DNA of 64,000 bases from Turnera subulata. Lineage: Eukaryota > Streptophyta > Magnoliopsida > Malpighiales > Passifloraceae. Every line of letters starts with the position of its first letter. Within the stretch, counting starts at the first letter, position 1. This document shows positions 45,900-55,558 of the stretch, one piece after another. The notes under the pieces are model-generated. The model worked only from the letters and a program-made list of their open reading frames with translations. It was not told where the DNA came from and did no database searches. The stretch spans positions 141,541 to 205,540 of the forward strand of contig JAKUCV010002014.1 in assembly GCA_028386065.3 (NCBI GenBank), in the 5' to 3' direction. A program made the translations under genes and the position numbers.

Positions 45900-47014
45900 T
45901 GGCCTCCAAAAAAAATCAAGCTATCGTCGGCAAAGAGGAGGTGTGATACTCACGGGCCACCCCTACACAGAGACAGAATATTGATCAAACCAGTGGATAC
46001 CGTACCCTCAATCAGAGATGACAAGGTCTCAACACACAACAAAAAAAGATAAAGGGATAGAGGATCCCCTTGTCTCAACCCTCTCTCAGCTTTAAAACTC
46101 GATGAGAGCTCGCCATTGATCTTTACAGAAAAATAAACTGAAGTAACACACAGACGGACCCAACTAATCCAATGACCCGAAAAACCCATCTTCTCCATGA
46201 CTGCAAACAAAAAGGGCCATTCAACACGATCGTAAGCTTTAGCAACATCCAACTTGACTGCCATATAAACCCTCTTCAAATACTTCTTCTGATGTAAAGA
46301 ATGAGACAACTCATAAGCAACCACAACATTATCCAAAATGCTACGATTTGGGACAAAGGCATTCTGGTTCTCTAAAATCACATAGTGCAGCCATCTCTTC
46401 ATGCGATTTGCAAGAACCTTGGATATTACTTTATAAAGGACATTGCATAAACTTATTATTCTTACCTGAGTCATGGATGTTGGGTTTGAAACTTTCGGAA
46501 TCAAAACCAAGTGCGTGCGGTTCAAGTCCTCCGGCAGCACAGACTTCTGAAGGCAATCACGCACTACACCAAAAATATCATGGCCAATCAATGTCCAATA
46601 ATGCTGGAAAAACATAGGAGACATCCCATCTGGGCCAGGAGAATTGTAAGGGTTCATCTGGAACAAAGCCTCCTCAACCTCCTCCCGAATGACTGGTCGG
46701 ATCAAATCCTCCTGAGCTTCTATAAGAAGACTCTTGCAAATATAATTGATGACAGAAGGGTCCACGGGATTACTTGAGGAACTATACAATTGTTGAAAGA
46801 AATCCCTAGCCATATCACAAATATTTCGAGGATCAGTTTCTAACAAACCATCCTGCCTCTGCAGTTGCATGACCAGATTCCTCTTTCTTGAAGCTGAAGC
46901 ATGTCTGTGAAAAAAAGTCGTGTTACGATCCCCCTTGGCTAACCAATGAATATTAAACTTTTGCTTCCAGAGCAACTCCTCATTTTCCAACTGTTTGTCT
47001 TGCTCAGCCTCCAA
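45900..47014 (-). pseudogene. LINE reverse transcriptase
   Basis: A 354-aa open frame begins just upstream of the RT with WLAKGDRNTTFFHRHASAS, then NPYNSPGPDGMSPMFFQHYW, HLVLIPKVSNP, RIISLCNVLYKVISKVLANR, NQNAFVPNRSILDNVVVAYE, VKLDVAKAYDRVEW (first catalytic Asp) and GLRQGDPLSLYLF. The frame is lost at RGGP (45950), and the catalytic FADD motif (LLFADDSLIFF, about 45905-45943) lies in another frame, so one frameshift separates the active-site halves. The usual text is IRPISLCNV; here the Pro is Ile. Confidence 0.9.
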
Positions 47015-47199
47015 AGCTTGACTTTAAGGGTTTCCCTCATCATGAGTGGACGAAGTGGACCCCTTATCCACTTGCATTGGTTCAATGCCACCAACCCCCA
47101 CGTCATCATCCACCAACCTTCTCCTCACAGTGATCCCTAATCTCATACATTCCTCATCAATAGCTCTGCGTCTAGCAATCCAGGCAGCCCTGTCCAGCA

Positions 47200-47980
47200 C
47201 TCGTCTATGGTACCCTATCTATGCCTTTAGCCATAGCCCAAATCTTTCAGGAGTGAATGGGGACAAGGAGATAGAGAGGGCTTCTTACATGATTTATCCC
47301 CGTGAGTGAGCATGCCACAGGTGTAACAGAAGTCTGGGTGACGTTCATACACCAGCACCACCTAAGACTCCTCTCCATTCTACTTTCTCCCATAAAACCC
47401 AGGCCAGATTGGTCTATCCACATTCAGCAAGACTCTCAGTCGCAAGATACCACTATTATCAATCTGGTTCTAATTTGTTAGATCCACCTGCAAATATCTT
47501 CCTATCATGTTTTCGATCTTCCAACCGCTATCTTTTGTCAACTACGAAGGGCATAAACCGTATACGAGGACTGAGAAATCCGACCAAGTGAGGTCAACTT
47601 CCTCCATGGATTTATTCGATGGCCAATCTTTCAGCACCAAGTGATTCCCAAAGAACTCTGCCACGATCATCAGCTTCCTTGAAGGAAAACAAGAAAATAT
47701 TATGGCCTATTTCTTGCACCTCCAAAGGCCCCATTAAATCCCATACCTTCAAAGCAATTGACTTGACACATAGACAGACACACGCCTCTCTACAACCAAT
47801 CTAGCTAAAAGGACATGATTAGAAAACTATCGCCCAACATCCCTACTATCCTCTAACTCCAGAACAACCTTACTCCCCCATCCTCTCTTCACCCCCACCA
47901 GCTGGTATATCCTCCCCCACCCGAACTTCCTCCATTACCACCTATTTCCCTCGTGAGCTACTACTCATGGCTTCACATAC
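47200..47980 (-). pseudogene. LINE ORF1 remnant (DUF4283-like plus zinc knuckle)
   Basis: In broken minus-strand frames I see WDLMGPLEVQEIGHNIFLFS, a segment like IGRYLQVDLTN with NSGILRLRVLLNVDRPIWPG, and ERHPDFCYTCGMLTHGDKSC (about 47340-47280), the CCHC knuckle that follows the DUF4283 domain in plant LINE ORF1 proteins. ORF1 would bind the element's RNA. Just after the knuckle comes FGLWLKA and soon after that ORF2 sequence upstream of RT. Confidence 0.75.
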
Positions 47981-48401
47981 AGACAGAACACATCAACTAA
48001 GTAATGGTGAAGAAACGACTGTAGGATCCGGACTAGACGCACAAAAAACCACACTACTAAGACTCAATAAGAAGACAAGAAAACAAAGGAGAGACACGGG
48101 ACAAAACCTATGAGTACAAGGGACATAAGAAAAAGATGTAGAAATAGACCAGAAAGTAGGTCATGAGACTAAATCGGAAAAGAGTAGAAAGATGTATTAT
48201 ATATGACTAGTTAAAGAAGATATACAAGAACTAAAGGTGAACACAGAGTAGTGCCTAAATAGAGAAAAAGAAAATACTAGACCTAACTAATTGAAAAAGA
48301 GACACACAAGAGTGTGAAAGGACATAGAAGACCTAAGAGACTCTAAACAGTGTTAGAGAGAGAAACTCTAACAAGACAGCGGCAAAAAAAATTGATATTA
48401 G

Positions 48402-48419
48402 ATTTGGGCTAAGTATTTT
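48402..48419. repeat. Target duplication of the LINE, right copy
   Basis: Same 18 bp as 43206-43223. Confidence 0.9.
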
Positions 48420-48640
48420 AACCCATATCAATGATGGTCTCTGATGTCAAGAAATTATATAATTCTTTTGTTTATTTTGATTGCAACTTTAGGCCAAGAG
48501 CTTGTTTGTGATAGAGTAGCAAATGAGTTGGCCATTTGGAATCCACCTGTGCTTCCTTGAGAGAAATTTATGAATGAAATCGGTTGTCCTTGGCCTTTAT
48601 CCAAAGAAGAAAAAACTACAAGGTGAATAAACCCACAAAT

Positions 48641-48892
48641 CGACGGAGAACTCTACATTATTGTGCAGCAGTAATTCTTTTCTAAGACTAGATGCCAATA
48701 ATTATAATACGGGAAAAGATGCTTTTGTCACATCTGTATTTGTTTTCATCAAACTATTCTACAATAAATGTGACAATTTTTTTTTTTTGGCAAAGAAAAC
48801 AAAAAGAAGATCTCTTTTAAAGGGACTCTGACTTTTGACTTTTGTCATAGTTCGTATCATATGACCCACCAGAACGACTTCTCCCTCCTGCC
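48641..48892 (+). promoter_or_regulatory. Short 5' region of the GT47 gene
   Basis: Only about 250 bp lie between the end of the recognisable LINE debris and the ATG at 48893, so the promoter or leader must lie here and/or in transposon DNA. A T-run at 48778-48789 is present. I see no strong TATA box. Confidence 0.3.
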
Positions 48893-51508
48893 ATGGCCAA
48901 CCGCACTTCCTTGCTTCTCTACCAATTGAGTCGCCGGCGGCGATCTCCTCCATTGACATCATTCTTCTACTACGTACCCACATGCTTTGTCCTCTTTACT
49001 TCTTCTCTCTTCATTGTCCTTTACATTACCAAAACTTCTAATGTAGTGTTCTTCGCTCACCACCAGCAACAACCATCCACCTTCTACTTAGAGGAGCAGC
49101 AGCAGCAGCCTCCGCTCCCTTTTGAGCCATTGAATCTCAGTTTCAAAGCCAACCCACCTCCCTTCCACCGCGAGCAGGAAATCCCTGTTGTTGGTTTCAC
49201 GGAAAGTAGACATCTTGAAGAGAATAGTAATAGTAGTGGTGGCGGGAATGTTGGGATTCAACACTTGGGATCTCATGGTATGCCAATTTTGAAGCTTTAC
49301 TTCTTCACTTTTAATTCTAAGTTTTGTTGTTGTCTTGGTTAATGTTTGGTTTGTGTTGTTTTTTTTTGGCCTGTATTGGACTAACTACACTTTGTTTGTA
49401 CTCTAATTATCAAAATTTTGGAAGAACAAAAAAATGGCAGAACAGAATGCGCTTTCTTTTCCATTGAATTTGGTTGTTTACTTTGTTTTTGTCAGTACAA
49501 TCTTGTGGGTCAAAAATTGACTGAATTAACTGGGTGGATGGGGTAAAAGATGGATTTTATGCAGCTCCTATTGAACGGTGCAGAACTCTGTGTTTGTCAA
49601 ATAATTGGCGATGCGCTGAGAGCACCAGTTGGGTCCTTAAGAGGCGAGTCTAGAAGAAATGTTGCAGTACTTTGTGGGAATCTGAACTTCATTTCCTGGT
49701 TGATCCTTGAAAATCATCTCATGAATAGTTCTTCTAGATGCCTGGGAGTACTAGCAGTACCCTTAAGAGGCGAGTAGCTTTAGCCTTTTAGGACATATTT
49801 TGTCTAAATCTCAATTCTGAGATCTTTAATTGGATTGAACCCCCATCAAATATGATCTTATGAATAGTTGTAGATTTCTGAGAGAAAAACTTACAGAAGA
49901 ATGTGCTTCTTCTCCTAAATTCTTTCAGCAAAATTAGTTTTACAAGTTGCAGTACACTGTCCCCTGGTAATTTATTGGACATCACCTGTATCAGATTTGT
50001 ATGACTGCAATACTTGGTTGGACAATTTTGGTGGATTAAACCTGATGATTGGCTTAATGCTCAAGCAACTTTTTTTGTGTGGATTGGATTAGTCTAGTAT
50101 TCTTCTTTCAGCGTTTATAAAATGCTTGTTTCTTAACTCCAGGATCTGGAAAAAATTGGTTTTCAGGAATCAATGTGAATAACGAGGTGTTCCATGATAG
50201 AGATATGTTTCTGGAAGACTATAAACAAATGAATAGGAGCTTAAAGATATATGTTTATCCTCACAGGCCAGATGATCCCTTTGCAAATGTCTTCTTGCCT
50301 GTTGATTTTGTACCTGGGGGAAATTATGCCAGTGAAAGTTACTTTAAGAAGGTCCTTATGCAGAGCCATTTCATCACTAAGGATCCCACGAGCGCAGACC
50401 TTTTCTTCTTGCCTTTCTCAATTGCAAGGATGCGTCACGACCCTAGAATTGGCGTGAATCTTATCCAAGATTTTGTCAGAGATTATATCTTCAACATAAG
50501 TCACAAGTATCCTTACTGGAACAGGACAGGTGGAGCTGATCACTTCTATGTTGCTTGTCATTCCGTCGGACGATCAGCAATGCAGAAATCAGAGGAAATG
50601 AAGTTTAATGCCATCCAGGTAGTCTGCTCTTCAAGCTACTTCCTCTCTGGGTACATCTCTCACAAGGATGCGTCCCTGCCGCAAATTTGGCCCCGACAAG
50701 GAGATCCTCCTGACCTTTCTTCGTCCAAAAGGTGAGCATAACCGATTTTCAAGTTTCTTTATTTGCCTGCTGATGGACATGGACTGGTTTTGCAATAATA
50801 AGTACTCAATCAAAGAAGCATGCATCTCAAACTGATGAAGTGTTTTAACAATTTCGCTCCCCACCCGAACAAGATTAGTCGGAGACCAGAACGCAGATGT
50901 GCATACCTATGGTTAAGCCAAACAAAAAAGCATGTATCTCAGACAGACACAACAACTTCTAGGTTCAAGGTCCTGAAACTCGCTAAATTTCTAATGTCAA
51001 ACGTGTTTACAGGGAAAAGCTTGCCTTCTTTGCCGGTTCAGTCAACTCCCCAGTCCGCGAAAGGCTTCTCCAAGTTTGGGGAAATGACTCTGAGATCCGT
51101 GCTCACTCTGGCCGGCTCACCACACCTTATGATGTTGAGCTACTTGGCAGCAAGTTCTGTCTCCATGTCAAAGGCTTTGAAGTAAACACAGCTCGCATTG
51201 CAGACTCACTGTATTATGGTTGCATACCAGTAATTATCGCCAATCACTACGACCTCCCATTTGCAGATATTCTGAACTGGAGGAGCTTCTCTGTTGTTGT
51301 TGCCACATTAGATATTCCATTGCTTAAGAAAGTTCTTCAAGGGTTTGGTTCTGAACAGTATCTGGCATTAAAAAATAAGGTGCTAGAGGTTAGAAAACAT
51401 TTCCAATGGCATGTTCCACCAGTAGAATATGATGCCTTTTACATGGTTATGTATGAATTGTGGCTACGAAGGAGTTCTTTGAGGGTAATAGCCACAGTAA
51501 AACAGTAG
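48893..51508 (+). CDS. GT47 exostosin-like glycosyltransferase (three exons)
   Basis: Exons 48893-49277, 50143-50731 and 51013-51508 join at GT...AG sites (CATG|GTATGC, CTCCAG|GATC; AAAAG|GTGAGC, TTACAG|GGAA) to a 489-aa protein with intact frame. Residues 1-23 are basic/Ser-rich, 24-46 form a hydrophobic anchor (type II Golgi topology), and a Gln/Ser-rich stem runs to about 130. The exostosin domain spans about 161-440: SLKIYVYPH, ADLFFLPFSIARMRHDPR, YPYWNRTGGADHFYVACH, KREKLAFFAGSVN, GSKFCLHVKGFEVNTARIAD and YYGCIPVIIANHYDLPFADI. Plant GT47 proteins transfer sugars in xyloglucan, xylan, pectin or arabinan synthesis; the substrate here cannot be told. The start is the first ATG, in good context (ccATGGCC). 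Size is normal for the family. Confidence 0.92.
49278..50142 (+). other. Intron 1 of the GT47 gene
   Basis: 865 bp, GTATGC...CTCCAG. Between 49626 and 49777 a near-repeat is seen (ccttaagaggcgagt at about 49635 and 49761). Confidence 0.85.
50732..51012 (+). other. Intron 2 of the GT47 gene
   Basis: 281 bp, GTGAGC...TTTACAG. Splicing restores KREKLAFFAGSVN across the junction, the expected conserved text. Confidence 0.9.
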
Positions 51509-52149
51509 TTAGTACTATTTTCTCGTGGAGCTAAAAAGATGGAACCGAAATGGATTGCAACCAAACGAAGAAAAATTAATTAGTAGTCAAGCTGGCACAG
51601 CTATTCTTTTCCTGGAGGTGACATTTTTGTTCTGTATACCCTTGGAATATCTTATTAATACGAATATGACTTTTTGAAACTGGACTATCTTATCTTGCCC
51701 TTCTTTCGGAGAATAATATCTAATTAGAGAACTTTTTAATGTTTATAGCTTTAATTTATTTTGGTTTTAAAATTTCGTGTGCTTAAATAATATTATTGTC
51801 TCAGAAAATGATGTTGGTTTAGAAAAACTAGGTTGAAATTTTGTAATTTAACCATAGGCCATAGCTATTTGTTGCGACTAATTTTATTCGGATTGAAAGA
51901 GCCAAAACTTACATTGAAAAAAACGGGGAACCCGAAAGGGGAGGGGAGAGTGACACGTGTAAAAGAATGGAGAGCGACACTGGGTGCAGGGCTGCTAGCT
52001 CAAAAATCCCTTGAAATAGAAGTTAGGGATGATGAGGGATGGAAGATGAGACTTCTCTCCATTTTTATTTTCTTTTATATTGAGAAGTTAAGGTTGATGC
52101 GAGACTCCATTATTTTAGGATCAACGCAAACTACAGGCTAGCATTAATA
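51509..52149. other. 3' UTR and intergenic DNA after GT47
   Basis: No further coding support. The frame at 51833-52141 (102 aa) has no recognisable motif. Confidence 0.5.
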
Positions 52150-52154
52150 GTGGT

Positions 52155-52609
52155 TGATATAGATGGGCCTAAACTCATGAGCAGGCCCAAAAACAGGAGA
52201 GATCCAAGACCGTGTTTAAGGCTCGAAATCAGGTCCTATAGCCAACCGAAGGACCCACGGGTCAAGGATCCGAACCTTCAAGCAACCTAGGACCTACGGA
52301 CCAGGGACCAGGACCTGCGGACGAGACCCAAGACCGTGGACGAGGCCCGTTACCTGGAGGCCCGAGAGACATTATCTAGCAACTGAGGATGGCCAATCAG
52401 AACATGACATGTGGCCGGGCTGACTCCAAATAAATACCCCTAAAACCAGATATTTTGGAGACTTTTCCCCATTCTCCTGTCGACTCTCTCTCTCTCTCTC
52501 TCGGCTCTCCCTCTCTCCTGATTTCTCCACTTTGTACTCAATCATACTCATGTATACAAATAACACAATATCAATAAAGATTGCCACCCCCACTTTCTGT
52601 TTTATACCA
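52155..52609 (+). mobile_element. Solo LTR, 455 bp
   Basis: Ends are TGATATAG (52155) and TTATACCA (52609), flanked by the identical 5-bp duplication gtggt (52150-52154 and 52610-52614). The interior has an LTR promoter layout: a GACC/ACGG-rich U3 (52200-52360), a TATA-like caaataaatacccc (about 52427), a C/T-rich start region with (CT)n at 52483-52502 and AATAAA at 52572. The orientation is plus by these signals. No internal element is left. Confidence 0.8.
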
Positions 52610-52614
52610 GTGGT

Positions 52615-54009
52615 ATTTGTAGATTATCCATTATGTTGAGTTAAGAAAATTAGCATGTGGTATTAGTGTTTTATTTAATAGGCTAATTAGTGGTAATTGA
52701 TTATTTAGCTTAATTACCTAACCATGAGCTTTATCGATTTTGATTATGACAAACTAAGATTAAGATTATTATATTCTACCATCTAAACACTTAGGCAAAC
52801 ATGTGATCTGAATTCTTGAAGTTTGGAATGAGTGGAATAGGTTGTTGGGTGAGCATGAGTGAGTGAAATAGGCTGTTGGGTGAACATGCATGAAAGGTCG
52901 CTTTCAACTGCCAATGGTGACCTTGGTTTTTGGAGTCACATGCTAAGACAGCTCCCATGCAAATAAAACCTAGTATACTACTTATTTGATCTCTGTAAGA
53001 ATTTGATAAAAGGTTGGAAATCTTTCACAATGAATCCTTTCGATTTAGTCCAACCTAAGAAGATCAAACTTAGGAGTTAGCTAACATGTGCAGTTTAACC
53101 AGCGAAAAAATTCAAATATGAACGTACTAGCATCAGTCGTGCCAAATCCCAATGCAACTAATAGTGACTTATGACCATTGCATTTGGAGACTTCCTCTTC
53201 TCCAACCTCTATAAATTGAAGCAAGACTGAAGAAGTCAACTTAGAGCTACCAACTGAGAAAATATATTAATCAGAAAGTTGAGTTATACTTGCAGTTCTC
53301 CATTGAGCCGAAATTGTGAAATCTTGGGTATTGAGTATTGAGCTTAATTGTAAATTTTCTTGAGTTGTTCATAGAAAATAGTTTATTATGAGAGTTGCCC
53401 ACATCTTAGTGGGGCTTGGAATTAGTTCTACTAAGGTGGGATTCAGCAAACCTAAAGGGTTTATGGTGAGTGATGGGTTTGAGCTTAGCCTAGGAAAAAA
53501 GCTTGTAAAAGGTTATGGTTGAACCTGTTAAAAGTCAAGTATAGTGAATGTTAGAAATCTCAAGGTGAACTCTTTGAGTAGTTGATGTACTCCTGTGTGG
53601 GGAACCATCCTAAATCCTCTATGCAAAATCTCTCTTTGGCATTAGGAGATATTATTTTTACTATAACTAGTTTCAATTATAATCTATTAGTTTCTAGCTT
53701 TTGGGTTAGTTTGGAACGATTAGATTTGCTTGAGAAAAAAAAATTAATTTCATTTACAACTAATTTGCAAATTTTTCATGCTCTCAAACCCTTCAAAACC
53801 TTAATTTATTGGACTAATATTATTTTTATATTTTTTAACTCCTTCACAATTTATTCGACTGACATTATTTTTTTTTTAAAAAAAATTCATAGTTTACGAG
53901 ATAAAATATAGTTTAATCACTATAAATTTTCAAAATGTATCCAAAAAATTTTTAATCAAAAAAATAACAAGATATTAAATTGTTTTTTGTATATTTCTAT
54001 TCATTGATC
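52615..54009. other. AT-rich intergenic DNA, possibly LTR-derived
   Basis: No gene is supported. A short direct repeat (ataggttgttgggtgagcat / ataggctgttgggtgaacat, about 52838-52890) and wording such as ctcaaggtgaactctttgagtag near 53560 recall copia LTRs, but ends were not found. Confidence 0.3.
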
Positions 54010-55503
54010 TGTTAGAACTCATGCCTCCTAGTCTCATTTCAGGATTTTGATATTGACAAACCAAGCATGACTCAATTGATGACAACCTTGAAGCAAAAAG
54101 AAATCAATCAAAGAGCAAAGGTCTAAAGAGAAAAGAGCACAAGAATTGAAGTAACAAGAAAGAAGAGTTAGGAACTCAAATTGTACAAAGGTTAAACACT
54201 CAATTCTTCTAAGACATTGGCTCAAAACAAAATCAATTTTACTCATGCATTCAATAGCATCCTTTCAATCATGAAATGCTTTTTGAGCAATGAACATCGA
54301 TGTTCTGATTTTAGACATTGATGTTCCTGCCTTCAAACAATCTTTCAAAACAGGCAGTAGCTCAATACATCGATGTTGGCATCCCAAACATCGATGTTCT
54401 CATGACCGTTGCACTTGAAAAATGTTTTGCAATAGCAAAACATCGATGTCCAAATTTGAGACATCGATGTTCCATCAATTGATGTCTTTAAATTGATTTT
54501 CGCCGAACCAAATGAACATCGATGTTCTTCAAGTAAACATCGATGCTCCCATGATGATGTCTTTAAAATGATTTTGCCGAACCAAATGAACATCGATGTT
54601 CTTCAAGTAAACATCGATGTTCTTCAAGTACACATCGATGTTTCCATGATCATCAGCTTTAAAATGATTTTGCCGAACCAAATGAACATCGATGTTCAGT
54701 GAGTAAACATCGATGTTCTAGTGACCGTTGGACTCAATAATTCATATTTACTGGCAAAACATCGATGTTCCCTTTTGTAAACATCGATGTTCTCATGACC
54801 GTTGGTCCAATAATTCATATTTACTGGCCAAACATCAATGTTCTAAGTTTAAACATCGATGTTGTGCCGTTTTGAGAAGACACCTTTTTCAACATCCCAT
54901 GCTATTTTGTCTAAAGGTGTTTTGGATTGATTCCATAACGATCATACATGTTTTGAGACATATAAATAGAGAGATTACATCTCTGTTTAACAATCAATCA
55001 ACTCTCTACATTTTAAGCATTCTTTGTCATACATACATTGCAATTTTTATGAGCCAATTTCCTTGAGAATTGAGAGTTGCCTTTATAGAGCTTTATTTGT
55101 TACTCATATCCATTCTTTGAGAGAGCTTTTGTTTGAGTGATTTTAAGTGTTGTCATACACCTTAAGGGAGGATTGTTCCCTTGTAGCAACTCATAAGAAG
55201 AGTGTCTTCTTTTCTTGAGAGAAGTCTTGAAGTGAGGTATCTTCAAGCAAGTAGAGTTTCGATGTGACTCGAGCTCTAGGTTTGTATACGGTTTGTTAAG
55301 CACCCGGAAGCTTAACCTAGAAAGTGAAATCTTTGAGAGAGTCTCTCGGAGGACTGGATTAGCCACACAAGTTGTGTGTGTGAACCAGTATAAATTTTGG
55401 TGTGTCCTTATTCTTTCAATTCCGCATTTATTTCCTGCAAGTTTTTGAATTTGTTCGAAAAACGCTATTCACCCCCCTCTAGCGTAGGGCACCTGTTCTA
55501 ACA
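54010..55503 (+). repeat. 5' LTR of the SIRE-like element
   Basis: 1494 bp with matching ends TGTTAGAAC and GTTCTAACA. A TATA-like catataaatagag is at about 54959. It contains the AACATCGATGTT array at 54296-54866. Confidence 0.9.
54296..54866. repeat. Array of about 17 AACATCGATGTT palindromes in LTR
   Basis: The self-complementary 12-mer AACATCGATGTT or close variants occur about 17 times, spaced 22-25 or 50-75 bp, many embedded in ccaaatGAACATCGATGTTC. Some carry one-base changes (acattgatgtt, acatcgatgctcc). The block of about 75 bp starting with the 54513 unit is repeated at 54588; the 3' LTR has only one of these. Confidence 0.9.
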
Positions 55504-55505
55504 AT

Positions 55506-55518
55506 TGGTAGCGGAGCC
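55506..55518 (+). other. Primer binding site of the SIRE-like element
   Basis: TGGTAGCGGAGCC, two bases after the LTR. It differs at two positions from the common tRNA-Met site. Confidence 0.75.
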
Positions 55519-55558
55519 TAACTCTCTGAAAGACTTAACTGTTTGAGAGAAACTTTCC

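Larger units (their letters stand above)
43224..48401 (-). mobile_element. L1-type LINE with both ends but no endonuclease domain
   Basis: Bounded by a perfect 18-bp duplication. The 3' end (plus-strand left) is T-rich, i.e. an A-tail on the minus strand. On the minus strand the order is a 5' leader (48401 to about 47980), ORF1 with DUF4283-like text and zinc knuckle (about 47980-47200), then directly ORF2 RT (47014-45900), linker and zinc finger (about 45900-44500) and RNase H (44458-43917). The endonuclease domain expected between ORF1 and RT is missing. A hAT element sits at the end of RNase H. Numerous stops show it is dead. Confidence 0.85.
42710..48430. mobile_element. Solo LTR (~525 bp) interrupted by a LINE
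   Basis: Starts TGATATAG at 42710 and ends CCCATATCA at 48430, giving TG...CA ends with an inverted TGATAT/ATATCA. It is flanked by the identical 5-bp duplication atgat (42705-42709 and 48431-48435). A TATA-like ctatttata lies at about 42890. Almost all the LTR is left of the LINE insertion (43206); the last 11 bp are right of it. The family is not recognised. Confidence 0.75.
41640..48640 (+). mobile_element. Old L1-type LINE 3' fragment, split by later insertions
   Basis: Visible parts are 41640-42709 and 48431-48640. At 41850-42010 the frame reads FTMRSVYHVEQTAR and LWSISVPNKIKKFWWE, which is the zinc-finger/linker text before the RNase H of plant LINE ORF2 proteins. 42470-42660 has RNase H-like AIREAMLKALSLGVSSLL, and after the insertions RVANELA (48510-48535) is the end of the RNase H domain. 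Stops and frameshifts are frequent. The 5' end and RT are absent. The gap in the middle is a solo LTR with a younger LINE inside it. Confidence 0.6.

Noticed and set aside
50820..51185. 121-aa frame within the GT47 gene
   Set aside because: Crosses intron 2 and exon 3 in the wrong frame; the conserved exostosin text is in another frame.
53582..53911. 109-aa frame
   Set aside because: Ile/Phe/Asn-rich translation of AT-rich DNA with no motif.
54296..54866. CRISPR-like array
   Set aside because: Units are short palindromes in a plant LTR with irregular spacing and no cas genes; this is a eukaryotic retrotransposon repeat.
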